Of a stretch of 64,000 nt of DNA, positions 35,729 through 44,042 are shown in pieces; positions within the stretch are counted from its first letter, which is position 1; every line of letters starts with the position of its first letter. Under the pieces are notes generated by a model. The model was not told the DNA's origin and did no database searches. It saw only the letters and a list, made by a program, of their open reading frames with translations. Both the position numbers and the translations under genes were made by a program. Origin of the DNA: Candidatus Nitrospira nitrificans (lineage in GTDB: Bacteria; Nitrospirota; Nitrospiria; Nitrospirales; Nitrospiraceae); contig NZ_CZPZ01000032.1 in the NCBI RefSeq assembly GCF_001458775.1, forward strand, positions 1 to 64,000, given 5' to 3'.

Positions 35729-36445
35729 ATGGGCGCGTTAGGGAAACCGATCATACTGATGGTAGCTATGTATGTGTTCCTGAAGTTCGTGCTGCCGAAT
35801 ATCCCAGGCTCAGCGCCCCTTCCCTCCAGCCTCATATTTCTGTATCTCCTGCTGACTGCGGCCGGCATCGTCATTTTTGAGACATTGAGCGGAGAATCAA
35901 AAGATGCCTTTTGGGGACCGATGCAACGGTTTCTGACCGGGGAGAATATCGGAGGGTTGACGGTGCTTCGCTATGGGGTTCTGGTTCTGTTTCCTCTGCT
36001 GGTAGGCTGGCAAACGTACGGCAGCACCGCCTCGAGTGATGCGCCGCCGGCGGAGAGTAGAACGATACATCCTGCGCCGCCCGGGGAGTATACGGGGCTG
36101 TCGAACCCTGTCCCGAAGACTCCGGAAAATATCATGCAGGGCAAAGGGTTTTATGCGGCTTTTTGCTCCCCTTGTCATGGTGGAAATTTTGACGGCAAAG
36201 GGCCTGCCGCAAGAGGGTATAATCCGCCGCCGGCCAATTTTGCCGATCCGACGACGATCGCCATGTTACAGGAAAGTTACCTCTTCTGGCGGATCAAGAA
36301 AGGCGGCGTCGGACTTCCGATCGAGGGCGCGCCATGGAAGTCCGCCATGCCTCGTTGGGAAGCGGAATTGCCGGACGAATGGATTTGGAAGATTATCCTG
36401 GGCGAATACGACGGAGCCCATCAGTCCCCACGAACATGGGAGTAA
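35729..36445 (+). CDS. membrane-anchored monoheme cytochrome c
   Basis: A 238-residue protein with three hydrophobic segments (residues 7-23, 33-50 and 81-94) and a C-terminal class I cytochrome c domain with CSPCH (146-150). SAMPRWEAELPDE supplies a probable Met ligand. The domain resembles that of the lipoprotein at 26930 (both contain a LFWRI/WFWRI block before the Met), so they may be duplicates adapted to different anchors. AGGAGG precedes the start. It is likely the electron donor or acceptor partner for bd-like oxidase 2. Confidence 0.87.
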   Translation: MGALGKPIILMVAMYVFLKFVLPNIPGSAPLPSSLIFLYLLLTAAGIVIFETLSGESKDAFWGPMQRFLTGENIGGLTVLRYGVLVLFPLLVGWQTYGSTASSDAPPAESRTIHPAPPGEYTGLSNPVPKTPENIMQGKGFYAAFCSPCHGGNFDGKGPAARGYNPPPANFADPTTIAMLQESYLFWRIKKGGVGLPIEGAPWKSAMPRWEAELPDEWIWKIILGEYDGAHQSPRTWE

Positions 36446-36539
36446 GGCAGAAAAGCAGTGTGGACAATCTAGCTGGCTACGGGAAAACTCGGTTGACATC
36501 CAAATGTGGCCGGAATTTCCGTACGGTGCTAATGCCAGA

Positions 36540-36690
36540 ATAATTTCCGGCGGTCCGGCAAGGTCGCAGCGAGTGAAGGGGCGAGGCGTACCCTTCGGTA
36601 CGTGGAGCCTCTGAGCCCGCATCGCCGACTTTGCGAGGCGTGCGATGCGAGAACGAAGCTGGCGGACTTTTTCAGCATCCTGCATTAGGT
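36540..36690. repeat. probable dispersed intergenic repeat with nested hairpins
   Basis: A GC-rich non-coding block between two cytochrome-cluster genes. It contains the hairpin GAGGCGTACC-CTTC-GGTACGTGGAGCCTC (36583-36611, two-part stem with a short bulge), a second pair GCATCGC (36619-36625) with GCGATGC (36642-36648), and an end reading GGACTTTTTCAGCATCCTG. I recall similar blocks recurring between genes in Nitrospira genomes, but no second copy occurs in this window. It might act as a transcription attenuator inside the cluster. Confidence 0.5.
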
Positions 36691-36709
36691 GTAGGAGAGC
36701 GAGGGTAGT

Positions 36710-37537
36710 ATGAAACCGGCGACTCAGTTGATGAAGCAGGTTCTGCGGGGTGGAACGGCTGTGATCGCGGCCATGATCATTGGGGGTGTGCCGTTCAGCG
36801 TTGCGCAGGAGAGCGTGGCCGTTCGGGCGACACTTGTGACGGGTGGCCTGCCCCTTGACGATCCGAACGCTGCGGCTTGGAGCAGTGCGGTGCCTGCGAC
36901 ATTTCCGATGTCGCCGCAAGTGCATTGGCCGAACCGCATTCAGGAAGTCACCGTCAAGGACGTCTCGGTGCGCGCGTTGCACGACGGCAAACAAGTGGTT
37001 TTTCTTCTTGAGTATAGCGACCCCAGCCAGGATCCTGACGACGCCGCGGCGTTCGAGTTCATGGTAGGCGACAAAAAGGCCCACTTTGCCCATGGTCAGC
37101 CGATGCTCCAGGTGGAAGGCGGGCCGGTCAATATTTGGTTTTGGAAAAATAAGTCCGACAAGGCCACCGATATGACTGCCAAAGGCTTCGGCACCTTGAA
37201 GCCGCAAACGCATCAAGATGTGAAAGCGAAGGGGACGTACTCGAACGGAGCGTGGAAAGTGGTCTTTTCCAGAAATCTGTCGACCGACCATCCCGACGAG
37301 GATGTCCAAATTACGCCGGGCGAATTTATCAGCATCGCGTTTGCCGTATGGGATGGACGAAAAGATGCCGTCGGTGAGCTGGTTGAAAAGGGGTCTCAAA
37401 AAGCCGTCTCGTCCTGGTGGTATTTCAGAGCCGATGCCCCGCCGGACTACTCCGGCTATATGTACGCGGCCATCGCCGCTGCATTAGCCTTGGGATTTCA
37501 GTTTGTCCTGATCCGAAAACTCAAGAAAGGGCAGTGA
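36710..37537 (+). CDS. NxrC-like heme-binding protein (ethylbenzene dehydrogenase-related)
   Basis: A 275-residue exported protein: signal peptide (cleavage near SVAQ), an immunoglobulin-like heme-binding domain of the EB_dh type, and a C-terminal membrane helix (YMYAAIAAALALGFQFVLIRK) with a basic end. The family contains the gamma subunits of nitrite oxidoreductase (NxrC), nitrate reductase NarI-like NapC-independent enzymes and ethylbenzene dehydrogenase, which bind one heme b through Met and Lys. Candidate residues lie in FEFMVGDKKAHFAHG and the ISIAFAVWDGRKD block. No catalytic nxrA or nxrB is in the window, so here it probably passes electrons to the cytochromes of this cluster. Confidence 0.78.
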   Translation: MKPATQLMKQVLRGGTAVIAAMIIGGVPFSVAQESVAVRATLVTGGLPLDDPNAAAWSSAVPATFPMSPQVHWPNRIQEVTVKDVSVRALHDGKQVVFLLEYSDPSQDPDDAAAFEFMVGDKKAHFAHGQPMLQVEGGPVNIWFWKNKSDKATDMTAKGFGTLKPQTHQDVKAKGTYSNGAWKVVFSRNLSTDHPDEDVQITPGEFISIAFAVWDGRKDAVGELVEKGSQKAVSSWWYFRADAPPDYSGYMYAAIAAALALGFQFVLIRKLKKGQ

Positions 37538-37539
37538 GC

Positions 37540-38565
37540 ATGAAGGCGCCAAGGCTGGGTCTCATAGGATTGGCGGTGGGTGTGATCGGAGGCGTGGCTT
37601 TGATCGCCGGTGGCTGCGCGAGCGAACAGGAAAAGCGAGGCCATGAACTCTATACCCATTATTGCAGCGATTGCCATGGCGAGAGCGGCAAGCAAAACGA
37701 AGGATTCAATTGGTCGTCCATGCCGGATCCAAAGCCGAAGGATCTCTCCAATAAGGGAGAAATGAGTACCTTCAAGGATGAGGAGCTCTTCGCGACCATC
37801 TCGCGGGACATGCTGGATACCAGCGAGGAAGGCGGCGATACGATCGGCGACGACGACTTTGCCGTGCCCACGATGCCGACATTCAAATATACGCTCTCTG
37901 AGGATGAAATTTGGGCGATCGTCGGGCATGTGCGTACGTTGCATGGCATGAAGATGGAGTTTAACGTCGCGGCGCGCAAGACCTCGCTTGAAGAAGGGTT
38001 GAAGACCGCGCAAGCCAAGTTTGAACAGGCCAAACAAGCCTATGAGGCGGCGGAGAAGAAAGCCAGCGACGAAGCGGAGCGGAAGAGTGAGCAGTTGAAG
38101 AAAGATGTCGATGTGGATGAGTCCGTCTATGCGGCTGAACAAGCGGCGATGGGGCAAGCCAAAAAAGAGATGGATGCCGCTCAGGTCGCCCTCAACAATT
38201 TTTCCACGAGACCGGGAAAGGGACTCAGTATATCTAGGCCGGATCTGACGACCAAGCCCGCAGACGTTGCAAAATTGGTCGATCGCGGCAAACGACTCTA
38301 CGAAAATAAGTATGGCTGCAACGGTTGCCACAATGTCGGCGGTGAAGGCGGCAAGATCGGTCCTGTGTTGGATCGGGCTGGCTTTCGATTGAATGCCACG
38401 TGGGTGTATCGTTGGCTCAAGAATCCACAGGCGATGGATGCGCACACGCGGATGCCGGCCTTGGGTTTGAGTGATGCGGATGCCAAAGCCGTGACCATGT
38501 ATGTGGCCACCTTGCGTGCACCGAAGGCGGAGCCCGTAGCCGAGAAGCCGGTCGAAAAACCTTAG
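37540..38565 (+). CDS. diheme cytochrome c lipoprotein with coiled-coil linker
   Basis: A 341-residue lipoprotein: lipobox IAGGC (Cys26), cytochrome c domain 1 with CSDCH (42-46), an Ala/Lys/Glu-rich helical stretch of about 90 residues (roughly 145-235, for example FEQAKQAYEAAEKKASDEAE), and domain 2 with CNGCH (260-264). The long helix would hold the two hemes far apart, as a spacer or arm. The ATG at 37540 lies six bases after a GTG that overlaps the upstream stop; AAGAAAGGG precedes both. Its last four bases overlap the end of the convergent ubiA gene. Confidence 0.87.
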   Translation: MKAPRLGLIGLAVGVIGGVALIAGGCASEQEKRGHELYTHYCSDCHGESGKQNEGFNWSSMPDPKPKDLSNKGEMSTFKDEELFATISRDMLDTSEEGGDTIGDDDFAVPTMPTFKYTLSEDEIWAIVGHVRTLHGMKMEFNVAARKTSLEEGLKTAQAKFEQAKQAYEAAEKKASDEAERKSEQLKKDVDVDESVYAAEQAAMGQAKKEMDAAQVALNNFSTRPGKGLSISRPDLTTKPADVAKLVDRGKRLYENKYGCNGCHNVGGEGGKIGPVLDRAGFRLNATWVYRWLKNPQAMDAHTRMPALGLSDADAKAVTMYVATLRAPKAEPVAEKPVEKP

Positions 38566-39449
38566 CCCGTTCCCGCGAGAAGTCCGACGACAATCGCCAC
38601 ACCGACCCATACGTGTTGTTGGAACATGGCAAAGGCGTGGGTAGGGGTTATTGGCTTTCGGAGCCGCCTGATCTGGAGAAAGAAAAATACCGTCACGCCC
38701 AAAAGCGCTATGTAATATGGCCACCCTAGCTGAGCAAACCACCCTGCAGCGGTCAAGCACGCCAGCATGATACCGAACGCCAAGCCCACGCCTTGGTGAA
38801 CTGAAGACCCGAAGTACAGGGCGGCGGACTTGACCCCAACGCGCCGATCATCCTCCTGGTCCTGGATCGCGTAGATCGTGTCATAGGCTACGGCCCAGGC
38901 CGCGGTTGCTCCAAAGAGACACCACGCCGGGGTGTCCAATTGCCCTTGCACCGCAGCCCAGGCCATGATCGTTCCCCAGCCGAACGCGAGGCCAAGCATG
39001 GCTTGCGGGATATGGATCCATCGTTTGGAGTATGGGTAGAGGGCGGCAAGAAAGACCGCGACCGGGGCGAGCCAGGTCACGATCGGCAGAAGGAAGAGCA
39101 GGAGGCTTGCCGCCATAACAAGCAGTACACTGAGCAGTATCAGCGCGTCGCGTCGCGATAATTCGCCGGAGGCCAACGGCCGCGTCTTGGTCCGGGCGAC
39201 TTGTCGGTCGAACGTTTGATCGGCCAAATCGTTCATGATGACGCCGGCGCTTCGCATGAGGAACGATCCGCCGATGAAAATAATTAAGAGGCGGGGCGGC
39301 GGAATTCCTCGGGCGGCGAGCACGAGACTCCATAGCGTGGGTAGGAGTAAGAGATAGGTGCCGGTTTGGTTCGGCAGCCGGATCAATCGGGCAAGCGCAG
39401 ACCAAAAAATACCCGAGGAGGCGGATGATGACGCGGCCGGACCTGACAT
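38562..39449 (-). CDS. UbiA-family prenyltransferase
   Basis: A 295-residue membrane enzyme with 8-9 helices that attaches a polyprenyl chain to an aromatic quinone precursor. Both Asp-rich motifs are present: NDLADQTFDRQ (first) with TKTRPLASG after it, and YAIQDQEDDRRVGVKS (second). The match is strongest with 4-hydroxybenzoate-type UbiA; in menaquinone users a close relative (MqnP) works in the futalosine route, so the exact substrate is open. It is convergent with the respiratory cluster, overlapping the diheme cytochrome by four bases, which fits a quinone-supply role. Confidence 0.86.
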   Translation of the reverse strand: MSGPAASSSASSGIFWSALARLIRLPNQTGTYLLLLPTLWSLVLAARGIPPPRLLIIFIGGSFLMRSAGVIMNDLADQTFDRQVARTKTRPLASGELSRRDALILLSVLLVMAASLLLFLLPIVTWLAPVAVFLAALYPYSKRWIHIPQAMLGLAFGWGTIMAWAAVQGQLDTPAWCLFGATAAWAVAYDTIYAIQDQEDDRRVGVKSAALYFGSSVHQGVGLAFGIMLACLTAAGWFAQLGWPYYIALLGVTVFFFLQIRRLRKPITPTHAFAMFQQHVWVGVAIVVGLLAGTG

Positions 39450-39534
39450 GCCGCGACCTTAGCCCACGTGAAATGGGCTGTCAATGCGTCTCCCCCCGGT
39501 TGTGAGGCCAGTGTGAATTCGGTATAACCACAAC

Positions 39535-41565
39535 GTGAACAAGCTACAACCCATACTGACGGTCTATTTCCTGCCCTGTCGACATGCGATTGCCTTCTGC
39601 GTGGTTTTGGCGGTTGCGTCGTCCGGGGGCGGCTGTTCGCTGCTCAAACGAGGGACGGAACCGGTCAGCGCTCAACCGATTCCACTGACGCCGGTGATCT
39701 GGTTCTCGCCTAGCGTGACCACGGCGGAGGTGTCCTACCACGATGGTTGTGGCGACAGGAGATCATTGGCCCTGGCTGACGCACTTGTCTCCTCCGTTCC
39801 AAAACAGTTGACGGGAGTCTTTACCGGCGTCCAGGCTCAGAGCCAAGCTGATGAACCCATCGCGTCAGACGGAGTGGTCGAGATCGGAGTGGGGGTGAGG
39901 AGGCTCGAGATCGCCGTCCCAAAGCAGAAGCCGGGAACCTATCCGGCAACGGCCACGGTGGGAATGGAAATGGTGTTTTTGGCGCGCGACGGAACGTTAC
40001 TCTTCAGTAAGAAGTTGGAAGGTACCGGTCGCGGCACAGTAGCGGTCGGGGGACAGTCGTGTGACGTAGAGGGGGTGGAGAGCATTGTCCAGAACGCCAT
40101 CGACTCGGCGACCCGCGGTTTGGCTCAACAGATCGCGCAATCGATGCAGATCAGGGAATACGCGGCTCAACAAAACACATGGGTCCCGGTGACGGCACGT
40201 CGACGCCCCTCCGTAGAGGCCTCAGCAGCGGGGGCCGGTACGTTACTCCCCACGGTGATTGAGACGGCGGACGATTCACCGAAGGTGGCTTCGACCACGA
40301 CCGGTGAGCCGGCCCAGCTCAGTTTTCGTGCCATCGTCCGAGATGAAAACCGTGACCAATTTCTCCAACCGGATGAATCCATCACGATCGAAATTGAAGT
40401 GAAGAACGAAGGCCCGGGAACAGCGCAAGATGTGACGCTGATGGCGGAAGGAAAAGCCGAGTTGGCGGCCTTGTTTCCCTCCGAAGTCCACCTCGGCCTA
40501 CTCCAACCGGGCGAAATCAAGCACACCTCGATTACACAACGGGTGACCGCCTCCCAAGAAGCTCTGTATGGAGAATTGACCCTGAACTTGCGGACGATGA
40601 GTCCGGTCATGTCCAGTCCCCCCCCCAAGGTCTTTCATTTCGCGGCCAAACCCAAGGGCATCGAGCCGGCCTTGGTTCCGGATGTCGATAACCTGCCGAA
40701 TGCTCTGGCGGCGTTTCATCAGCCGAAGGCCGTCATTATTTCGATCGGCGTCGGGACGTTTCGAGATGAACTGGTGCCGACCGTCAAGTATGCCCGCCAC
40801 GATGCGGAAGTCATGGCCGAATATCTCCGTATCATCGGCGGTGTCCCAGGCGAGCGCATCCGCATACTCCTCGACCGACAGGCTCTCGAACGGGATTTGG
40901 AAGACACCTTCGAGCGATGGCTTCGAAAGCGGGCGGATCGGGAGACCGTTGTGTATGTATTTTTTGCAGGCCGAGCACTCGTCGACGGCGGGACGGGCGC
41001 GATCTCGCTCGTGCCGTATGATGGCGCATTTTCCGAAGCGAAGCAGCTGTATCCCCTCGCCCGCCTTCAGGAAGCGCTCTCGCGACTGCCGATCCGCCGG
41101 GCGATTCTGATGTTCGATGTCTCGATGGACCCGTCTCCGGGCGCCGGCATCCCCGCGCCTGCCTGGGAATCCTCTGTCAGCGAAGCAAGGAAAGATGTGG
41201 AGATGTGGATGGTGGGCAATCGAAGTCTGCAAGAAGCTCATGCGTACGACGAAGGCAATCACGGATTGTTTACCTATCATCTGCTAAGAGGGCTGCAGGG
41301 CATGGCTGATGTGGATCGAGATGGAACGGTTATCGCCGGCGAACTCTGTACATATGCCCGTGGGCAGGCGGCGCTGGTCGCCCGTGAACAGTTCAGGAAC
41401 AAACAAGACGCGCTCTGTTTGCCCGCGACCGGGCGGGGAGGCATGGTGCGAATCCATCCGGTGGCGAGGGGCCATAACCCCAAGCCGGTTCCGGTACAGA
41501 AACCCGCACCCCTTCCTACCGATCCATCCGCAGCAGCCCCCAATCCGATGCAGATTGGTCCATAA
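39535..41565 (+). CDS. lipoprotein with caspase-like fold lacking catalytic residues
   Basis: A 676-residue protein starting at GTG 39535 with a lipoprotein signal (lipobox SGGGC). After an N-terminal domain of about 200 residues comes a CARDB-like beta domain (EITVEVKNEG-type, about 265-360) and then a caspase/metacaspase (C14) fold beginning PKAVIISIGVGTFRDELVPT. The catalytic His motif (normally YSGHG) reads FFAGRA (476-481), and the catalytic Cys motif (normally DACHSG) reads FDVSMD (527-532), so both dyad residues are lost. A possible EF-hand (DVDRDGTVIAGEL) is near the C-terminus. It is best seen as a surface scaffold or binding protein; function unknown. Confidence 0.75.
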   Translation: MNKLQPILTVYFLPCRHAIAFCVVLAVASSGGGCSLLKRGTEPVSAQPIPLTPVIWFSPSVTTAEVSYHDGCGDRRSLALADALVSSVPKQLTGVFTGVQAQSQADEPIASDGVVEIGVGVRRLEIAVPKQKPGTYPATATVGMEMVFLARDGTLLFSKKLEGTGRGTVAVGGQSCDVEGVESIVQNAIDSATRGLAQQIAQSMQIREYAAQQNTWVPVTARRRPSVEASAAGAGTLLPTVIETADDSPKVASTTTGEPAQLSFRAIVRDENRDQFLQPDESITIEIEVKNEGPGTAQDVTLMAEGKAELAALFPSEVHLGLLQPGEIKHTSITQRVTASQEALYGELTLNLRTMSPVMSSPPPKVFHFAAKPKGIEPALVPDVDNLPNALAAFHQPKAVIISIGVGTFRDELVPTVKYARHDAEVMAEYLRIIGGVPGERIRILLDRQALERDLEDTFERWLRKRADRETVVYVFFAGRALVDGGTGAISLVPYDGAFSEAKQLYPLARLQEALSRLPIRRAILMFDVSMDPSPGAGIPAPAWESSVSEARKDVEMWMVGNRSLQEAHAYDEGNHGLFTYHLLRGLQGMADVDRDGTVIAGELCTYARGQAALVAREQFRNKQDALCLPATGRGGMVRIHPVARGHNPKPVPVQKPAPLPTDPSAAAPNPMQIGP

Positions 41566-41588
41566 GGGTAGGTGAGGCTACTACTTGA

Positions 41589-41617
41589 TTGACAGGCTCG
41601 CCGGTGGTCGTTATCAT
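41589..41617 (+). promoter_or_regulatory. promoter of tRNA-Thr
   Basis: Consensus TTGACA (41589-41594), a 17-base spacer and TATCAT (41612-41617) lie 41 bases upstream of the tRNA. Confidence 0.75.
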
Positions 41618-41658
41618 GCCGGACTGAGATTCAGTCCCCCCTTCTGTCTCACCCAGGT

Positions 41659-41734
41659 GCCGGCGTAGCTCAGTTGGTAGAGCAGCGGTTTCGTAAACCG
41701 CAGGTCGCCCGTTCAATCCGGGTCGCCGGCTCCA
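41659..41734 (+). tRNA. tRNA-Thr (CGT)
   Basis: A 76-base cloverleaf. The acceptor arms GCCGGCG (41659-41665) and CGCCGGC (41724-41730) pair fully. The D-arm is GCTCAGTTGGTAGAGC. The anticodon stem-loop GCGGT-TTCGTAA-ACCGC gives CGT. The T-loop region is GTTCAATCC, the discriminator is T and CCA is encoded. Confidence 0.96.
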
Positions 41735-41887
41735 GCATTTCAACAACTTAGAGAAACCTTACCAGCCAACCTGATCCCGTCCCGTCTCTCTTCGGCATTG
41801 ACTCGACTTCGTACGTCTGATATATGGAGCAATCTATATATATGCATGTAGTGCAAGCACGGATGTCCGACGAGACGACGAGTTAGC

Positions 41888-42259
41888 ATGACAAAACTGA
41901 TCCTCACGGGAGGGCAATGTGCGGACGTCATGCGGGCGTTGGGGGATGAGACTCGCCTGAGGATTATGGAATCGCTTCTCAAAGAGGAAAAATGCGTGAG
42001 CGAGTTGGTCGTGGAGATGGGCAAGCAGCAGCCACATGTGTCGCATCATTTGCGTATCTTGCGTGATGCGGGGTTGGTCGAAGGGGTTCGCGAAGGACAG
42101 CGTGTCTGCTATCGGGTGTCTCCGTCTATCCAGCGCCATCACAGAGAAAGCAGGCAACCGACCCTTGAGCTGGGCTGTTGCCGTATCAGCTTTTCGCACG
42201 GGGTTCTCGCCTCTCGGATCCAAACCAAAGCGATTCTACTTGGCACAAGGAATTCATGA
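41888..42259 (+). CDS. ArsR-family metalloregulator-like repressor
   Basis: A 123-residue winged-helix regulator of the ArsR/SmtB type. The helix-turn-helix is CVSELVVEMGKQQPHVSHHL, followed by the wing (GLVEGVREGQRVCYRVSP). A Cys in KCVSEL and a Cys pair late in the chain (LGCCRISF) could bind arsenite or another thiophilic metal. The last 25 residues are unlike the family and may be altered: the overlapping +1 frame also looks protein-like there. It lies 90 bases before pstS on the same strand, and AT-rich repeats (TATATA, 41820-41842) upstream could be its operator. Confidence 0.82.
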   Translation: MTKLILTGGQCADVMRALGDETRLRIMESLLKEEKCVSELVVEMGKQQPHVSHHLRILRDAGLVEGVREGQRVCYRVSPSIQRHHRESRQPTLELGCCRISFSHGVLASRIQTKAILLGTRNS

Positions 42260-42349
42260 GCGTCTGGCCTCATCGCGATTGTATCGCCCCAAACCTAACC
42301 GCGCACAGGATCTAGCGCCGAGTCTCTACATCGTTGCTGTCCATATCGC

Positions 42350-43207
42350 ATGAAATGCTCTTGTGATCTCACGACACGGAAGGTGATCAGGGCAGTGCTG
42401 ATGGTCATCCTGCTGAGTGTGAATGTACTGGTCGGAGGCCAAGCTATTGCTACCGACCAACTGACCGGGAAGCTTGTCGTGACCGGCGCGAGCACCCTAG
42501 CCCCGCTGATTGCTGAAATCGGCAAACGATTCGAGAATCTTCACCCCAGAGTGCGCATTGACGTACAAAGCGGAGGCTCGTCGCGTGGCGTTGCCGACGC
42601 GCGTCAAGGGCTCGCCGATATCGGCATGGTCTCCCGCGCGATGAAAGATGAAGAAAAGGATCTGTACGCGTTTCCCGTCGCCCGCGACGGCGTGGGGATC
42701 ATTCTCCATAACGGCAATCCCGTTCAGGTGCTCGCTGATGAGCAGGTGGTCGCGATCTACAGGGGTAAGATCACCAATTGGAAGGATGTCGGCGGGAAAG
42801 ACGCTTCCATTACCGTCGTGAATAAAGCCGAGGGGCGGTCTACGCTGGAAGTGTTCTTGCACTACTTCAAGCTGAAAAATACGGACGTCAAAGCGCAGGT
42901 GGTCATCGGTGACAATGAGCAGGGCATCAAGACCGTCGCGGGGAATCGTCATGCAATCGGATACGTTTCCATCGGGACCGCTGAACATGACGAATCACAA
43001 AGTGTGCCGATTAAACTCCTTCCGATCGGAGGAATCCCTGCCTCCACTGAGAATGTTCGGAATGGAACCTTTCCCGTTTCCCGCACATTGCACATTATAA
43101 CCCGCACTCCACCGACCGGATTGGCCAAAGCCTTTATCGATTACACCCGATCCAAAGCCGTGCATGACATCATCCAACAGCAATACTTTGTGCCGCTGGT
43201 CGACTGA
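42350..43207 (+). CDS. pstS: phosphate ABC transporter substrate-binding protein
   Basis: A 285-residue exported phosphate-binding protein. After a signal segment (VLMVILLSVNVLVGGQ, cleavage near AIA) comes GKLVVTGASTLAPLIAEI, then QSGGSSRGVADARQGLADIG, the phosphate-binding loop type of the PstS family, and YRGKITNWKDVGG. It captures phosphate, or arsenate by mimicry, in the periplasm for PstCA. Its 3' end overlaps pstC by 44 bases in another frame. PstS copies of this shorter type often occur outside the main Pho regulon operon. Confidence 0.92.
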   Translation: MKCSCDLTTRKVIRAVLMVILLSVNVLVGGQAIATDQLTGKLVVTGASTLAPLIAEIGKRFENLHPRVRIDVQSGGSSRGVADARQGLADIGMVSRAMKDEEKDLYAFPVARDGVGIILHNGNPVQVLADEQVVAIYRGKITNWKDVGGKDASITVVNKAEGRSTLEVFLHYFKLKNTDVKAQVVIGDNEQGIKTVAGNRHAIGYVSIGTAEHDESQSVPIKLLPIGGIPASTENVRNGTFPVSRTLHIITRTPPTGLAKAFIDYTRSKAVHDIIQQQYFVPLVD

Positions 43208-44042
43208 CGATCTTCTGTGCTGGCTCTTGCGCGGCCTCGCGGCCATCGCCGGCACAATCGTCATGCTCATCGTAGTCTTCCTGATCGTGGAAGGCCTTCC
43301 TGTCCTTTACCACGTCGGGTTACTTCGATTCTTCACCGATCCTTCGTGGCACCCAGCCGAGGGATTTTACAACCTCACCCCGATGTTGTGGGGGACGCTG
43401 TTCGCCATGACCGGTTCCGTATTGATCGCCACGCCGTTGGGTATTCTCTCCGCCGTATTTTGCCATTACTATGCGCCGATCGGTCTGGCGCGACTCTATC
43501 GGGGCCTGATTGAGCTGCTTGCCGGTATACCTTCCGTGGTCTATGGATTCTGGGGGCTCGTGGTGCTGGTCCCGTTGATCGGAGAAATGCAACCGCCCGG
43601 GCCCAGTCTCTTAGCCGGCATCCTGATCCTCGCGATCATGATCCTTCCCACCATCGCCTTGATGGCCGATGCCAGTCTTGCCAATGTGCCTCAACAATAC
43701 CTACGCGGGGCTGCAGCATTGGGGCTTCCGCGATGGGCGACAATTCGAGGCGTTGTATTGCCGGCGGCAAGATCGGGATTGTTCACCGGAGTCATCCTTG
43801 AAACCGGGAGAGCCATCGGCGAGACGATGGCGATTTTGATGGTCTGTGGGAACGTGGTCCAAACGCCTTCCAGCGTTTTCGATCCGATCCGGACGCTGAC
43901 CGCCAACATCGCCCTGGAAATGGCCTATGCCCTCGGCGACCATCGTGCCGCGTTATTCGTCAGCGGCCTCGTGTTGATGGCCATGATCGTGGCTCTTGCG
44001 GCCTCGGCGGAATGGGTCAGTCGCGGGAGGATCTATGGCTGA
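43164..44042 (+). CDS. pstC: phosphate ABC transporter permease
   Basis: A 292-residue inner-membrane permease with six hydrophobic segments. The family core is visible: WGTLFAMTGSVLIATPLGIL, LAGIPSVVYGFWGL and the EAA-type loop GAAALGLPRWATIRGVVLPA, then GRAIGETMAILMVCGN. It starts inside the pstS gene (44-base overlap), so the true start could be a little later (for example GTG or CTG codons near 43200), but coupling is clear either way. It works with PstA in the transmembrane pore. Confidence 0.92.
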   Translation: MTSSNSNTLCRWSTDDLLCWLLRGLAAIAGTIVMLIVVFLIVEGLPVLYHVGLLRFFTDPSWHPAEGFYNLTPMLWGTLFAMTGSVLIATPLGILSAVFCHYYAPIGLARLYRGLIELLAGIPSVVYGFWGLVVLVPLIGEMQPPGPSLLAGILILAIMILPTIALMADASLANVPQQYLRGAAALGLPRWATIRGVVLPAARSGLFTGVILETGRAIGETMAILMVCGNVVQTPSSVFDPIRTLTANIALEMAYALGDHRAALFVSGLVLMAMIVALAASAEWVSRGRIYG

